Position numbers and translations under genes: made by a program | Shown here: positions 1-11,134 of the stretch, piece after piece | Numbering within the stretch: the stretch's first letter is position 1 | Layout: every line of letters begins with the position of its first letter | From: Micropterix aruncella | Taxonomy: Eukaryota > Arthropoda > Insecta > Lepidoptera > Micropterigidae | Length of the DNA: 64,000 nt | Assembly: GCA_944548615.1 (NCBI GenBank) | Contig: OX155972.1 | Span: forward strand, 5,400,975-5,464,974 | Reading direction: 5' to 3' | The notes under the pieces: model-generated | Told to the model about the DNA's origin: nothing | The model's database searches: none | The model's input: only the letters and a program-made list of their open reading frames with translations

Positions 1-32
1 TTTAGGACAGCTGTCTTGCCACATGTGAGTGT

Positions 33-520
33 TCACCTTACCACCCATTCACTCCCCCTTCGAAGCCATAGAATTTGAGATGCGCAAATCGCAGTTTTAG
101 ATAATTTTTCTAAGAAAGAGTTGATTATTTTTCTGGAAAGGCCAAGATCTTTTAAGAGGTGAAATAGAGATTTAGCTGGCAGGCCACGAGCGCCAACTTC
201 CACCGCGTGAAGGTGAACAGTGAAGCCGTTCCGGGTTACGGCATTTGCAAGATCATGGTATTTATTTAATTTGTACTCGTGGTCTTTTGGGATATTTGAT
301 TCCCATGGAACAGTTAATTCTACAATAAGAGCCACCTTCCGAGATAGAGAGTAAAGAGTTATATCTGGACGGAGGGCTGTGCATCCGAGACTTTCAGGGA
401 ATTTATACTGCTTAGAGACCGAATCAACCTACAGAATCCAATCTGTAGCTTTCTCGATTATTGAGAAAGGGTTTGAAGAGATGGTTTTCGTAATGATGAA
501 ATAACTGTTGATAAAAAAAT
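33..520 (-). pseudogene. Retroelement C-terminal domain fragment (PD-(D/E)XK-like)
   Basis: Read on the minus strand, this region encodes a domain I recognise from the C-termini of many uncharacterised animal reverse-transcriptase ORFs. It contains LRPDITLYS, then VALIVELTVPWESN, then KYHDL and VEVGARGL. The D..(15-20)..ExT arrangement resembles a PD-(D/E)XK nuclease core, as in restriction-like-endonuclease retroelements; that link is inference. An open stretch of about 100 codons ends at 33, but homology continues upstream through an in-frame TAG at 429-431 (TDWIL*VDSVSK), probably a CAG to TAG change, and on to about 520. No reverse transcriptase is seen next to it, so it is a truncated remnant. 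Confidence 0.65.
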
Positions 521-1094
521 TGTAGAATTTAATGATAGATATAACATGAGAGGAGGACAAAATGCTAACAATATTAGTAATATTTTGGCTGATTACTTCG
601 TGTCAGAATCTGGTTAATTTTCATGGCAGCACTATTGTATTACAAATCAATTAATGACAACCGAATAATTTATTATTAAAAAAATATAATACACTTACTT
701 TTTTTTCCAGCATTGGCAAATTTAAAATTTTCTGTTAAAATGGAAGATATTTAATTCCAGGCGGTGGTCCCCAAATTCCTAAATTTATATTCTCCACAAG
801 CTTTGTCCCAAATTACAGAATTTGCCTCTACTATAGTTATTAAATGTTCAATATTCACTTTTATCATACTCATGTTTGATAAAAGTTTAATTTAAATGAA
901 AGCGTGGACCCTACACTTGTTTTCTTTAACACAGCCGCGCCGAATGGGCACGCGCAAACTTGTTTACATAGGTAGTAGATGATGTCGTGTCTAAACAGGA
1001 CGTCTTGTGAAGGCGCGACATTGACCATGCAGCTGACAAAATGACTAGTATGCGCGTGTCCGATCCGACATAAGAAAAAATATCTTGTAATATG
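521..1094. other. AT-rich DNA, nothing recognised
   Basis: No coding similarity or repeat structure is visible. Short open frames at 870-1135 overlap each other on the minus strand and look like chance. Confidence 0.5.
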
Positions 1095-1957
1095 TGAGGA
1101 GTCGGCGAACGAAACCATTCAGTTTTTAGACCCAAACATGTTTTTTATTTTTAATCAGTACGCCTTGGGCCGTTCTATCGATCGATAAAACTTTCTACTA
1201 CCAAAACAATTTAGAAACCTTAGAAAAATTAGTCAGAATCCCCAATAACGTTCAAAACGATCTATCGCTAGTTGAAAATGGTTGACTATTTAAATTTAAA
1301 ATTAATTTCTTTCAAAATGATCAACATCTCATACTAAATCATAGCCCATAAAAATGTTGTGGTATCCCTAATTTAAATATGGCAACATTCACATTTGAGC
1401 ATAGCTTCGGTAAAGTGAGTTACTGCGGAAATAAAAAAATAAAATAAAAAAATAAAATAAAATAGAAATTGGTTTGGTGTAAATGGTAAAAAAAAATGTT
1501 ATCTGGTACGGTTGCGGCACTCAAAGCTGGTTCTAATAAGACATATTCATTGAAAATTTTGAAAATTTTTCATCAAATAATGATATATTAAGATTAACGA
1601 TGTAAAAATATAAAGACAAAAAAAAATGCCTAAATGTTTTCATTTTTTATTTCCTGTTTTTATAACACCAGTAGCAATAAAAACGGTATAATTTATGAAT
1701 ACAGTTGCGATCAAAACGATCTAAATATTCCAGATTCAATCAAAACGATCTAAACAAAAAAATGTTTTTAAAAATTATGTCTCATTCTTGCAATGAATAG
1801 TTACTTGCGAATGCTAGATCTTATACAAATCAACCAAGGTATCAACTAAAACAACAATATATACAAATTAATAAATGGAAGTATGCTATTTAGATTATCG
1901 CTTCTCCTGTAAAATTGAGTTTAACGCTTTTAGATCGTTTTATTCGCTGACTCCTCA
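1095..1957. mobile_element. Candidate TIR element, about 860 bp
   Basis: Two inverted 21-mers bound this stretch: TGAGGAGTCGGCGAACGAAA at 1095 and the complement of a similar TGAGGAGTCAGCGAATAAAA ending at 1957 (about 17 of 20 matching). The interior repeats AAAACGATCT at about 1254, 1711 and 1740, and its complement at about 1931, close to the right end. This fits a non-autonomous DNA transposon with subterminal repeats. No clear target-site duplication is visible and there is no ORF, so the call is tentative. Confidence 0.35.
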
Positions 1958-2865
1958 TCTATGGTCTCGTATGGTAACCAATGCTACTAAATTTCTTATA
2001 AGACATTTCTCATAATACACAAGACATTTTCTTATAATGTGCAAAAGGCCCGAATATTATAGACACATAGCCCGAATATTATTGAAGTGCTTTGATTGCC
2101 GTATTACAAACCCGATAAGCTTGATAGAGGTTATAAATTCTTGTTCCTAACGTGTTCCTTGAAGTTTAACTGGGAGTCGAAGAAAACGATTATCCCATTT
2201 ATTCCTGTAGCCTTTATATTAGGCAGCGTTTTCGACCGGAAAAGTGAGCGGTTAGGCGCATGCTTTCATAGTGAGTGTCGCATTATTGTTGTTTCGGAGA
2301 GTGTCAACCGGGAAACAGGGGCTCACAGCCATCATCCGTCGCGCCCGTAACTTTTTTACAACCGACGTGTTTACGAGATTGGTCCCTCGGAGGCATCCCG
2401 GCATTATAAGCGACTTGGCCCGTCTTGCGCTGCTTGTTTCATTCCTCGTCGTCCCGGGGCCAGTGTATGCGAAATTCTTACGACTAAACACAATTCAGGG
2501 CGAGCGAGAGGAGACGACCTATCGCTGCCTCGCTCGTTCCGCTCTCTACATAATAAAGTACGTTACTTTATGTGGCCGCGACAATGTACCGCCCGCGTAC
2601 GACGACGAGACGCATTTATTTACACTGAAGAGTTACTCTGGCATGTTTTAATTGTGTGATGCATAACCCTACGTTTTTCTTGTGTTCTTTAAAAAAAATA
2701 TGGCGTAACGGATATCACACTGCTACATATTTTCAAATATAGCGACAAAGCAAGCAGACGACATAATTGTCCAGGATCGGATTAAACCCGCAGTGTTTTT
2801 GGTCCTACTTGCGTTTCTCACATTCTACTTATAAACGGTACGTACGGTATTTTAGGAAAGTAGGG
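1958..2865. other. Unassigned; CpG-richer block at about 2230-2640
   Basis: Between 2230 and 2640 base composition rises and open frames occur on both strands (126 aa plus, 79 aa minus). Neither translation resembles a known family. The stretch could be an LTR, a degenerate exon or part of an unknown repeat; it ends near an AATAAAGT at about 2551. No function assigned. Confidence 0.3.
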
Positions 2866-3600
2866 CGGTGTCGACTACAACGGGCAAACCTGTGACCCCA
2901 TGCTAGTATAACGATATGTAATCGTTCTATCAGCCATGGGATGAACGTAGAAGACGTAGAGACAAGACAATCTACGATCTACCTCCGCCAACAAACCCGT
3001 TAGAGGCCAACGCCTTTCGGCGAGGCACCGGGAAAGGTACGCAGCGGGCAGCCTCACCGCGTAACTACCAGTTTTGGTAAGATATCTCCATTTAGAGTTA
3101 ACCTTCAGGATACCTCCGTCCTCTCGACTGGTTACGGGCCCGAAGTGGCTTACGCGGCCTCTACCTGTTGTATTACAGCGATAATTTAATTTGTCGCGGA
3201 CCTGAGCGTCCTTTACCCGTAGTGCCACATGCGATCGGGTGGCCCAAGGTTATTTCAATAGTGGCATAACGATAGGTTAACATCCACCCCCGCTGCTTAG
3301 GAGACAGTATATTTCTATACTCTTCCGACTCCCTCAGCAATTAGTCAGAGTGTACAACCGATTGCCGCCGCCGAACGGTGCGGAAACCGCCCAGTAGCGC
3401 CGGGATGCAATCCCGCCAGGAGAAACCGGTTTACCAGCTGTAAGGCCTGAGACGCGAGAGTCTTACTCGGGTAGCCTCCGCACGAGGAGGCTTCTAAATA
3501 GGAGCTGAATCGTGTGCTGAGCCGATCCGAGAAAAAATGGATCTTATGGCTCAAGCTGCACGAAACCATTCGCTACCGGTATTTTAGGACACTCTTATAT
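2866..3600 (+). repeat. GCR family copy A (GC-rich dispersed repeat)
   Basis: First of five copies of an unidentified GC-rich repeat seen in this window. Shared blocks in order: GTCGACTACAACGGGC near 2871, AACGCCTTTCGGCGAGGC near 3008, a run through CACCGGGAAAGG, TCGCGGACC near 3195, CCACCCCCGC near 3283, and GAACGGTGCGG near 3372. No long ORF is conserved between copies: frames are broken at different places, so it does not look protein-coding. Two of the blocks can form small hairpins (CGCC...GGCG and GCAC...GTGC). Not recognised as a known transposon. Confidence 0.6.
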
Positions 3601-3829
3601 AATTTCTGGAGAATATTTTTTTCAGTATTTTTCTTTTTAAATCATCAATGGAGGACTACCAAGATCCGCAGGAAATTAAGAGACATGCAGTGATCATCAC
3701 TATGTGCTCGAAGCACACCGATTTGGACATTTCTAATTGCTTCAATCGGGCCCGATTATTCAGACCTATGTATATCCAATCGTACATACATCTAATCGGA
3801 TAATTGACAGGTGGCTATGATTGCATCTT

Positions 3830-4530
3830 ACAACTAGAGCTGTCAACTACAACGGGCGAACCCGTCATCTCAGAAAGTTTTAACGATAGTGATCCTTCTG
3901 TCTCCCGTGAGGTGAGAGCAGAACACTTGGGGAGAAAAACAATCCACAGTCTAGCTACGCCACCTGCCCTTCAGAGACCAACGCCTTACGGCGAGGCACC
4001 GGGAAAGGTAACCAGCGGGCAGCCTCGCTTCCTGACTACCCGTTTGGAAGGAAATCTCCATTCGGAATTAACCTTTAGAGTACCTCCTACCTCCTGACTG
4101 GGGATAGGATCGAGGTCGCTTGCCCAGTCCTCTCCCTTATGAAGCGGTGATACGGTAACTACCGAATCTATCGCGGACCACGGCTTTCTTTTTCCGGCTT
4201 ATTCACCCGGGATCGGTGGCCGAATGGTCGTTTCAAGAGCAATTGCCATAAGGTTAATCACCCCCGATCACGAAACATTGCTTTTTCCAGACTCTCCTGG
4301 CTATTAGTCGGAGTGCAAAATCGATTGGCTGACGCCGCACGGTGCGAAAATCGTCTAGGAGCGTCCGAAGGTTGACTCCTAGGGGAGACTGGCCCACAGG
4401 CCAGCGTCCTACCCTGGCTCTCGCTTCTGCGTGAAGGCTACCGGATGGGTATTGACCCTTGCGTTTGACCGACCCTATACAGCTGGGTCTTAGTGGCCAA
4501 ACTGCAACAGGGTCCATTATATCCCTATCC
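3830..4530 (+). repeat. GCR family copy B
   Basis: Direct-orientation neighbour of copy A, starting about 960 bp after it. Blocks match in the same order: GTCAACTACAACGGGCGAAC near 3842, AACGCCTTACGGCGAGGCAC near 3980, ATCTATCGCGGACCACGG near 4165, ACCCGGGATCGG, and GCCGCACGGTGCGAAAATC near 4333. Open frames here (97 and 122 aa, opposite strands) are not conserved in the other copies. Two copies in tandem may be a local duplication or a larger unit. Confidence 0.6.
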
Positions 4531-5039
4531 ATTAGCTCCCGATTACATCCTATAGAGGTTCCTCGTGCTATGCACAAGAAGTTTCCCGCATATGTCATGG
4601 TTTTAGGTGTTGTTAGCAACAAAGGACATGTTATGCCACTTCATTTCTTTCGGCGAGGGCTTCGAATGAATGTAACCTCCTACCTCGGGATTTAAGATAC
4701 ATTTGTCAAACTCTGTATAGATAGTGTACGTGAAGATAGACCATACAAACTTCAGCAAGAACCTACGCCTTCGCACATAGCCACGACGACTTAATATTGA
4801 AAGGCCGATAATTTATAAGACCACATCACCAAAATGCAAAATGTTCATTATATTTTACACAGAGTGACCAATTTTGAGCCGCCTAGTCAAATTTCCGAGT
4901 TTGAGAGCGAGAGTTACACTTGCGAGTTAGTAATCTTAAATGGCGAACTTATTAATATAGCGATATCTTTTGATTCTTGGCCAACCAACTGACCAGGAGG
5001 AAAAGTATTGTGAACTCACAAAAAATATTTTCAAGGTGA
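4531..5039. other. Unassigned spacer
   Basis: No coding similarity. A short stretch near 4938-4975 (AAATGGCGAACTTATTAATA) resembles one near 8450, suggesting another small dispersed repeat. Confidence 0.35.
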
Positions 5040-5380
5040 AAACGAAAATACCCATTTTGAGCCCCCCCTGAGACGATTAAGAGAATTTCAAGATTGTCTG
5101 TGTGTCTGTTTGTCTTTCTATCTGTGTGTGTGTATTTCTCCACAATATTGCCCAAACGTTTAATCTAATTCAGCTAAACTTTGGCACGTAGGCATCATTT
5201 CTTCATGGCAAGATTTCTAAACGTTATGGTGGAAATTGGTCCACCGATTGGTGGACCGATTTTACTTTACCTCTTCAACCTCGAATTATTGGACTTTTAG
5301 AATTATTTGGTACACAGATACCTTAATCACATAGAATTTTCGCCGGTCAGTATATTTGCGTAAAAGTTTGAATCGAAGGT
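5040..5380 (-). repeat. DR1 dispersed repeat, diverged copy
   Basis: Minus-strand copy of DR1, a non-coding repeat present at least seven times here. Recognised by GAGACGATTAAGAG near 5068, a TG-rich tract near 5095-5135, then complements of the motifs for 'pest' DR1 order: loss of coding, CCAAATAATTCT and GTACACAGATACC near 5310. Heavily diverged compared with the copy at 37560-38601. Confidence 0.45.
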
Positions 5381-5439
5381 GTTTAGTTCATTGCCTTATT
5401 ATTATCCAAACTCGTCACCTTTACTTAAGCTCACAAGGT

Positions 5440-5560
5440 CAACCTCCTTCCCGAATGAAGATTATGCTTAAAATACTTCCATCAGTCCTTGGCTACTTGC
5501 CGAGAAGATTTTGGGGAGACACGACCAATTTTTTTGTTTGTTCGTGTCCTAAAAGTTCAT
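5440..5560 (+). repeat. DR3 dispersed repeat copy
   Basis: Contains CCTTGGCTACTTGCCGAGAA followed by TTTTGGGGAGACACGACCAA and a T-run. The same 40-50 bp arrangement appears at 10263-10300 (minus), 58328-58420 (minus) and 61868-61915 (plus). Element type unknown. Confidence 0.45.
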
Positions 5561-5739
5561 CCCAGTAATTGGACTTGATACTTCTGTCCCAGGATCATAA
5601 TTATCCGGTAGTTTTTTGAAACATACTCGTACATGCATATCTCACATTCTACATATATTATATTCTACACTGGATATTATATTCTACACTAGTTGAGAGC
5701 GATAGTTACACACGCGAGTTAGTAACTGCGTGTAGGAGC

Positions 5740-5960
5740 TCTTCGTGTTGAACTGCCCTCGTCTTTGGCGTCGCGGAGCGCGGAAGACAGAGCAATAACG
5801 CGGACGATCGCGAGGCCCGCCACGGCGGCGCCGGCCTCGCAGCGCCAAAGCGTCTGCCCTGCGCTGGCTTTAAATTCGTCTGGACGGGCGGATCTTCAAC
5901 CCATAATCACAACCCGGGGACCCCCGTCTTAGCCGTCATTACTCAGTTACGCTTCGCCGA
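5740..5960. other. CpG-rich island-like block
   Basis: About 220 bp of strongly GC- and CpG-rich sequence (for example CCACGGCGGCGCCGGCCTCG near 5819) inside AT-rich DNA. No ORF of note crosses it. It could be part of an LTR, a promoter, or an unlisted repeat; no second copy is seen in the window. Confidence 0.35.
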
Positions 5961-6104
5961 AATATGAGAGTAAAACTGAGGATTCTGATTATGAGGTCGA
6001 CAGTTTGACGCTTAGAGACGTCTAACCATCAACAGCAGTTTATAGAATAGAACAGAAGAGAATAGGATAACTTTATTGTGATTAAAATAACATTACTCAA
6101 TCAA

Positions 6105-6470
6105 TATTACAATGGGGGGCTATTGTCTGTGCTATTGAGCGTGGGAAGCCAACCGTGGGTATAAAATCAGGTCACGATTACCATAAAAAATGCATTGTTA
6201 TCAGAACTGAAACAAAATGTAAATTTTCTACTTCATGTGATAATATTTGAAGAGTTCCCTTAATTCCTCATGGATTCCAACATCAGAGCAATATTTTGAT
6301 AAAATAGGACCAATCTGGAAGTATATACTTTCAAATAAAAAAATAATTCTCCGAGTCAGTTCACATAAATGACGGAGTTCTGAGGTACCAAACATTAAAA
6401 AAAATACAACCGAATTGATAACCTCCTCCTTTTTTTGAAGTCGGGTAGAAATGGAATCGACAAGTTATTG
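6105..6470 (+). repeat. Probable RTE-type LINE 3' end (non-coding)
   Basis: Shares a long colinear block with 55500-55865: GCTATTGA..., AAGCCAACCG, ATCAGGTCA, TACCATAAAAAATG, GATAATATTTGA, GAGTTCCCT, ATTCCTC(A/G)TGGATT, GAGTTCTGAGGTA, and a terminal ATACAACCGAATTG...CCTCCTTTTTTTGAAGTCGG. Ending in a T-run plus GTCGGT resembles 3' ends I associate with insect RTE-like retrotransposons; the family name is inference. No coding sequence is attached. Confidence 0.45.
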
Positions 6471-7024
6471 ATCGTTAGAAAACAATTATAGAGAAGAATA
6501 GAGACTATATACTTGATTAATAAAACTCGTGTTTTTAAAATTTAAAACGTTTTGAAGTTTACTATTAAATTGGGCACAAACGTATGCATTCATCTCATAT
6601 AATTCGGTAAGAGCTACCAGGCTGTTAAAGGTTCTGCCGCTGCCCTCAAGTAGATCAGACTCCAAAAACTAATTCAGCCTATAAAAAGCTGCTGGTCAGT
6701 TCTTGGAGTTAATTGTACGGTGATCCTTAGGGCTATCTGTCACGATTGCAATGTCGAATCTGTGGTGTCATTTCCGAGTATAATTGTCGACTGTTACATT
6801 TTCTTTGTATTATCGCAAGCAAATAATATTTTTTGTATATGTCGCAGAGAAACGATAAAAGCAGGGAATTCATTAAATCCCTAAGAGATATATATGATCG
6901 ATTCACAAGAGATGTTAAAATAACAACTGGATATGGCCAGTTCCCTAAAAAAATCTGTCATTTGATGAAATCCCTAGCAATTTGATAAAATCTACAGGCT
7001 TAAGGTCTTAATAAGTTTATTTAG
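6471..7024. other. AT-rich spacer
   Basis: No coding similarity, tandem repeat or terminal repeat was seen. Confidence 0.4.
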
Positions 7025-7420
7025 TAAACCAAACATTACTTTGATTCTTCCTAGGCCCTGTACCATTTACTTGGAGTCGGCCTTCCTAGTCCGTGTCCTC
7101 CACTAAGCACGATCTTGCTGTGTCGGCATTGAATTGTCCTTCTCTCAGGTCTTTTTCGACCGTCGTCAACCAGGTGGCGGATAGTCTTCCAAAAGCAGGT
7201 TTCGTCGTTGGAAGGTCTAGCCTGGACGCCCAGATAATCACCATGTGATCATCTGGCCGGCGCTGGACGCGACCATACTACAGTAAGCGTCTTTCTTTGA
7301 CTTTATAAATTATCAGAGAGAATTTAAAACTCTTTTCGGATACGTACTCATTTCGGATTTTGTCTAATATTGTGACACCCGCTGACCAGTGCAGCATGCG
7401 CATTTCTGTTAGTAAATCAA
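7025..7420 (-). pseudogene. RTE-type LINE reverse transcriptase C-terminus (broken)
   Basis: On the minus strand from about 7420 the translation reads EMRMLHWSAGVTILDKIRNE, then SFKFSLIIYKVKERRLL, a stop, YGRVQRRPDDHMV, then ATWLTTVEKDLREGQFNAD. This is the pattern of RTE/BovB-like LINE polyprotein C-termini (MRMLRW..GVTR.D.IRNE / RWYGHV.RR..DH / RW...V..DL). It has internal stops (after RRLL and near the end) and lacks the palm domain, so it is a 5'-truncated dead copy. Confidence 0.7.
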
Positions 7421-8589
7421 ACGTTATTTATATAAAACTAATCAACGAGAAGAGTTCATCAAAATAGTTTCATTATTTTTAAAATGATACACGCTGTAGA
7501 TTTGTGGCATCTCGAGTTACAAAGGTCGATACTTTTTTTTAAGACGCCTTATTCGTTTTGCATTGTGCTTTCGTATCTTGAACCCTTGGCCTCCGAATGA
7601 ATACAAACTCAGAATAATCGATGGTATTGAATCGGATAATACAGTTGTAGTTATTAGAAGAGTGTTTATAGGAAGTTGATATTTTATAATGCCTGCTGAA
7701 ATACAAATTTGAAAAAAAATATATTTTTAATACGATTCCCGTATTGTTGTTTGACAGACCATGCACAATTTCAACGTTAACATACAGTGCACAGTTTTGA
7801 AAACTGTAACAAAATATCGAAGTGGGCATTAAGTGCCTGAATTTCAAATTATACAGCAGTTTATATGCGAAGAACAAATAATTTAACGAAAGCCTACAAA
7901 TATTCCTTCCATTGCATCATGACCGAAGACTTTAATATATCTTTCCTTCAAATCCGAAATTCAAGAGTCACTTAAACGTTCATGAAGACGATAGCCGTAC
8001 TTTCAAGTTAGCAAGCCTCCAAGTTCGTCTTGCTGGCTGGGTAGAAATTATGAGATTTTCGAGGCAATAATGCGGAAAATTCGCAGCAGCTGAGCCCAGA
8101 AAACCGTTTTATTGCAACATCATTTTGCCAACTGTAAATGGCCAACTCTTCCCAGCGTTCGGAGGAGAAAGTTTTCAGCGGTTGTCTGAAATATTCAGCT
8201 CGGATTATTCGGCGGTAAGCGAGGACAACGTTTTACATAACGGATGGCGTTTTTTATTGATAATATATTTTATTATTTAATAAAGTCATCAGCCAGATCA
8301 ATAATTTATTGGGCCAATCCTGACCTGTACTATAGAATATAACAGAATATAATATACAAGAAGAGAATAAAATAACTTTATTGTGGTATAAAAAAACATT
8401 ACTTAATAAATATTACACTGGTTTTATAAAAAAATACAACTTATGCATAAATGGCGGACTTATCGCTATAGCGATATCTCACATATATACCCAACCATTC
8501 AATAAACAAATTAGTAATTGTCACCGTACAATACACACAGAAATTTGGGCACACTTTCCGGAGAATATTCTACCAACTGAGTCCAAGCA
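7421..8589. other. Unassigned AT-rich DNA
   Basis: The 112-aa minus frame at 7539-7877 has no recognisable similarity and low complexity. A stretch at 8333-8420 repeats 6035-6110 (ACTTTATTGTG, ACATTACT.AAT.AATATTACA), so a further short dispersed repeat lies here. Confidence 0.35.
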
Positions 8590-8762
8590 ACACCATACAA
8601 AAATAGGATATAAAACAAATTTTCCGCGTGAGGTTTGTAGCACCCGTCGTTTCGGCGACTTTGCAGCCGCCGTTGTCTAGGTTTACCTTAGACAACAGTG
8701 GCTTCAACAAAGCGATAAATTCGTTTTTGATCCTATTTATAATGTCAAACAACCGCGATAGC
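8590..8762. mobile_element. Mini Penelope-derived unit with inverted ends
   Basis: A 170-bp unit whose two ends are inverted versions of the Penelope 3' terminus seen at 20680-20725 and 54460-54540. Left arm 8598-8644 holds AAATAGGATATAAAAC and CCGCGTGAGGTTTGTAGCAC; right arm 8713-8762 holds TAAATTCGTTTTTGATCCTA and TTTATAATGTCAAACAACCG. Between them sits the conserved CGTCGTTTCGGCGAC block and remnants of the GCAGCCGCCGTTGTC motif. No coding sequence. Comparable in design to the larger unit at 56478-56930. Confidence 0.55.
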
Positions 8763-9474
8763 CTTTGATTTCATACCATACATAAAGGTGGCGTGTTTGC
8801 CTACTTGCTTTTGCCTACTTGCTTTGAAAAATATCACACCGTACAAAATTATTAGTAATTTGCGTTTTATATTAAAATTAAATATGACTCAATCTACCAA
8901 AAAATTAAATACGTTCTATACGTTAAGAAATATTTAAATAAATAATAAATAATAAATAAACCGATTCTCCTAAACAATAATAATTAATAATACTACTACA
9001 TACTAAACAATACTTTATTCTAAACAATACGCAATTGTCCTATATAATAATGTATCCACAATCCACACATTTTATCTACTATTGCAGATCCATATATCCC
9101 TACATCTCTTTTTATTAAATATTACACTCGAGTGAAAATTCGCACAGTAAATTCTGAAAACTCGAATATAAACAGACCCGTTTGCCAAGTGAAAAATGTA
9201 GACAATCGACATACAGGCGCAACATTACCGCGCTGTGCGAGTGTTTCTCCCCTTTTACGGCTGTTTTCGTTCAATTTAGCGTACCCTGTTATGGCCAAAC
9301 GGTCCAACAATTGCAGGCCATTCTAAATCACTGAGCGGAGTTCCGCGGCGGCGGAATATGAACCCGCTATGGAGCGGGGAATACGGCCCCTTTTAGTACC
9401 GACACAATTTCTCTACTTCCTCTATCGGTTCCATGAAAATAGCGAAGTGTAACGGGCTCGATCGTTCGTTAACG
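8763..9474. other. AT-rich, then a 9120-9460 block of higher GC
   Basis: 8860-9110 is AT-rich low-complexity (AATAAATAATAAATAA near 8937). At 9122-9326 there are overlapping open frames on both strands (62 and 64 aa) without recognisable similarity. Near 9336 GTTCCGCGGCGGCGGAA can pair with itself. Nothing firmly assigned. Confidence 0.3.
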
Positions 9475-10030
9475 TGTCCGAGCCTGGTTAGGACGACATA
9501 CAACCTGAGAAACATATTTGAAGTGGGCGGACCCGCGACGAAATAGGCGTGGTCACTGCTGTAGGAGTTGTCGAATAAAAAATTGGCGTTGATGAAGCGT
9601 CAGGCTAAACGTTCGATCACAGCGCTGTCTCAGTACGACTGTCTTTGCGCAGTGGTGATATAAGTGTGTTAATGGTCAAGCGTATTTAGCGTAACTCTCA
9701 GAGCTCTTTCACGTTTTAATTATTGGTCATTAATTAAGGGCCTAAATAACAAATGTGGCTAAGCGACGATATATAATTAAGCAGTTAATATAATTAAATT
9801 AAAATAAAACCCACTCACTTCTTACATTGTAGGAGTAATCGTTTTTGAAATCAGGTTAAATAAAGCCTGAATGTCCAAGGCAATGACCTACTTTATTGAA
9901 TCTAAATTTTAAATTTGATCCTTATCAAGTGTTTCGCTTAGAAAGTTTTTTAAATTAGTGCTTATATATTTAAGTAAAATAATAAAACGAAAGTTTTTCC
10001 GATATGGTTTTTCCCAGGTACCATGTTACC
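9475..10030 (+). repeat. DR2 dispersed repeat copy 1
   Basis: Colinear with 52560-53158: AATAGGCG, GTTGATGAAGCGTCA, CGCAGTGGTG.TATAAG, TTAGCGTAACTCTCAGA, ACGTTTTAATTA, GGGCCTAAATAA, ATGTGGCTAAG, CTTACATTGTAGGAGTAATC, CCAAGGCAATG, and a closing TTCCCAGGTA.CATGT.ACC. No ORF is shared. Could be an LTR or a non-autonomous element; its termini are not proven. Confidence 0.6.
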
Positions 10031-10262
10031 TTAAGACACGTCTCTCTAAATTCTAAATATATGCGGCCTGGATGGCCTTGTCGTTCGCCTTATTTAGTTC
10101 CTGGTGTATGATGTGTTTGACAACTGCGGCAGGATAGGAGGTAGTCTTCATCCTGCAGCGTTCCACAGTCGCATATTAGATTTTCTGTATAGCCCCAGTG
10201 GACGAGACTGGCTCGGCACCTCCAATTGTATTGTAATCTGTTAAGTTGAAAGTATGAAAAAA
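10031..10262 (+). repeat. Partial SINE body
   Basis: ATATATGCGGCCTGGATGGC and CTTGTCGTTCGCC near 10057-10092 match the body of the tRNA-derived SINE at 60536-60795 (ATATGCGGCATGGATAGCC, TTATCGTTTGC). The tRNA-like head is missing here. The remainder is unassigned. Confidence 0.4.
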
Positions 10263-10400
10263 AACCGGTTGTGTCACCCTAAGACTTTCCAACAAGCAAA
10301 CAACCCCCGCCTCCAGAACACCCCCCCCCCCCCCCTTCCCCTTCCCAAGTCAACTCCCTAATCCTAACTCTCGACCACCCTCCTCCCCAGCCGACAGTGA
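10263..10400 (-). repeat. DR3 copy with C15 run
   Basis: CGGTTGTGTCACCCTAAGAC is the complement of the DR3 core (GTCTTGGGGTGACACAACCG at about 61891). It is followed by a C-rich tract with 15 consecutive C at 10321-10335, matched by the G-rich sequence upstream of DR3 at 61805-61830. The minus strand could form a G-quadruplex. Confidence 0.45.
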
Positions 10401-10449
10401 TTGTGTCAAATTACTGATAACATCAGTAGTAGTTTTTAGTATTTTGTAG

Positions 10450-10850
10450 TATTTCCGGGATGGCATTCCGGTGTGGCTTAAAATTGCATTTTTTTAAAAA
10501 TTACGCATTATTTTCTTATATACGGCGGTATTTAATTATTGTTTGCGTCGCTTGTATACGAGATATTTCAGCCAAAGTTCACAAAGTGATTTCAGTCCAA
10601 CTAGGCAACTGTGTACCGAATTTCAATTCTCTTACTGTATTATTTCGGGATTGATGTATGACTAGGACGCCCTCTGGAGGACCCATTTCAAATATAACTC
10701 TTTTTAACTCTTGCCTTGACCGAATGATGCTTACATGCTAAAATTCAGCTTAATCGGATGACGCGTTTAAGTGTTATCGTCAAAGAATACATACAGACAC
10801 AACGAGTTTCAGACAGACATGAGTCTGAAAATGGGCCTAATCATCTCGGG
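10450..10850 (+). repeat. DR1 dispersed repeat copy
   Basis: Shows the DR1 signature: ATACGGCGGTATTTAATTAT near 10521, GAGATATTTCAGCCAAA, AACTGTGTACCGAATTTCAA near 10607, ATTATTTCGGGATTGA, GACTAGGACGCCCTCTGG, AACTCTTGCCTTGACC, then CAGACAGACATGAGTCTGAAA and AATCATCTCGGGAG near 10838. Non-coding; small open frames here overlap in different phases. Confidence 0.55.
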
Positions 10851-11134
10851 AGTGGTGAAAATGTATTTCTTACCAGTCTCGAAATCTTATTTATATCGGC
10901 CGAGAAATGCTATATATATTTTGTCACATATTTTTTTATATTTTTGGTGCAACCTTTGGAAACCACTGGTAGGATCAGGCATGAAATTTGAATTTTCAAA
11001 TTTGACAGTTGGTACTAAAATTTAATTTTCGATGAAAAAAAAATAAAAATAGAGGAAGCTAAAATAATGTGTCTTTTTTAAATGATAATTCTATTTTAGT
11101 AATATATAGGGAACAAAAAAGCGAAAAAAAATTG

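Noticed and set aside
2271..2651. 126-codon plus-strand frame as a host exon
   Set aside because: No similarity, overlapping frames on the other strand, and no convincing splice context; left as an unassigned CpG-rich block.
3804..4622. Frames of 97 and 122 aa
   Set aside because: They sit in GCR copy B and are not kept in the other copies.
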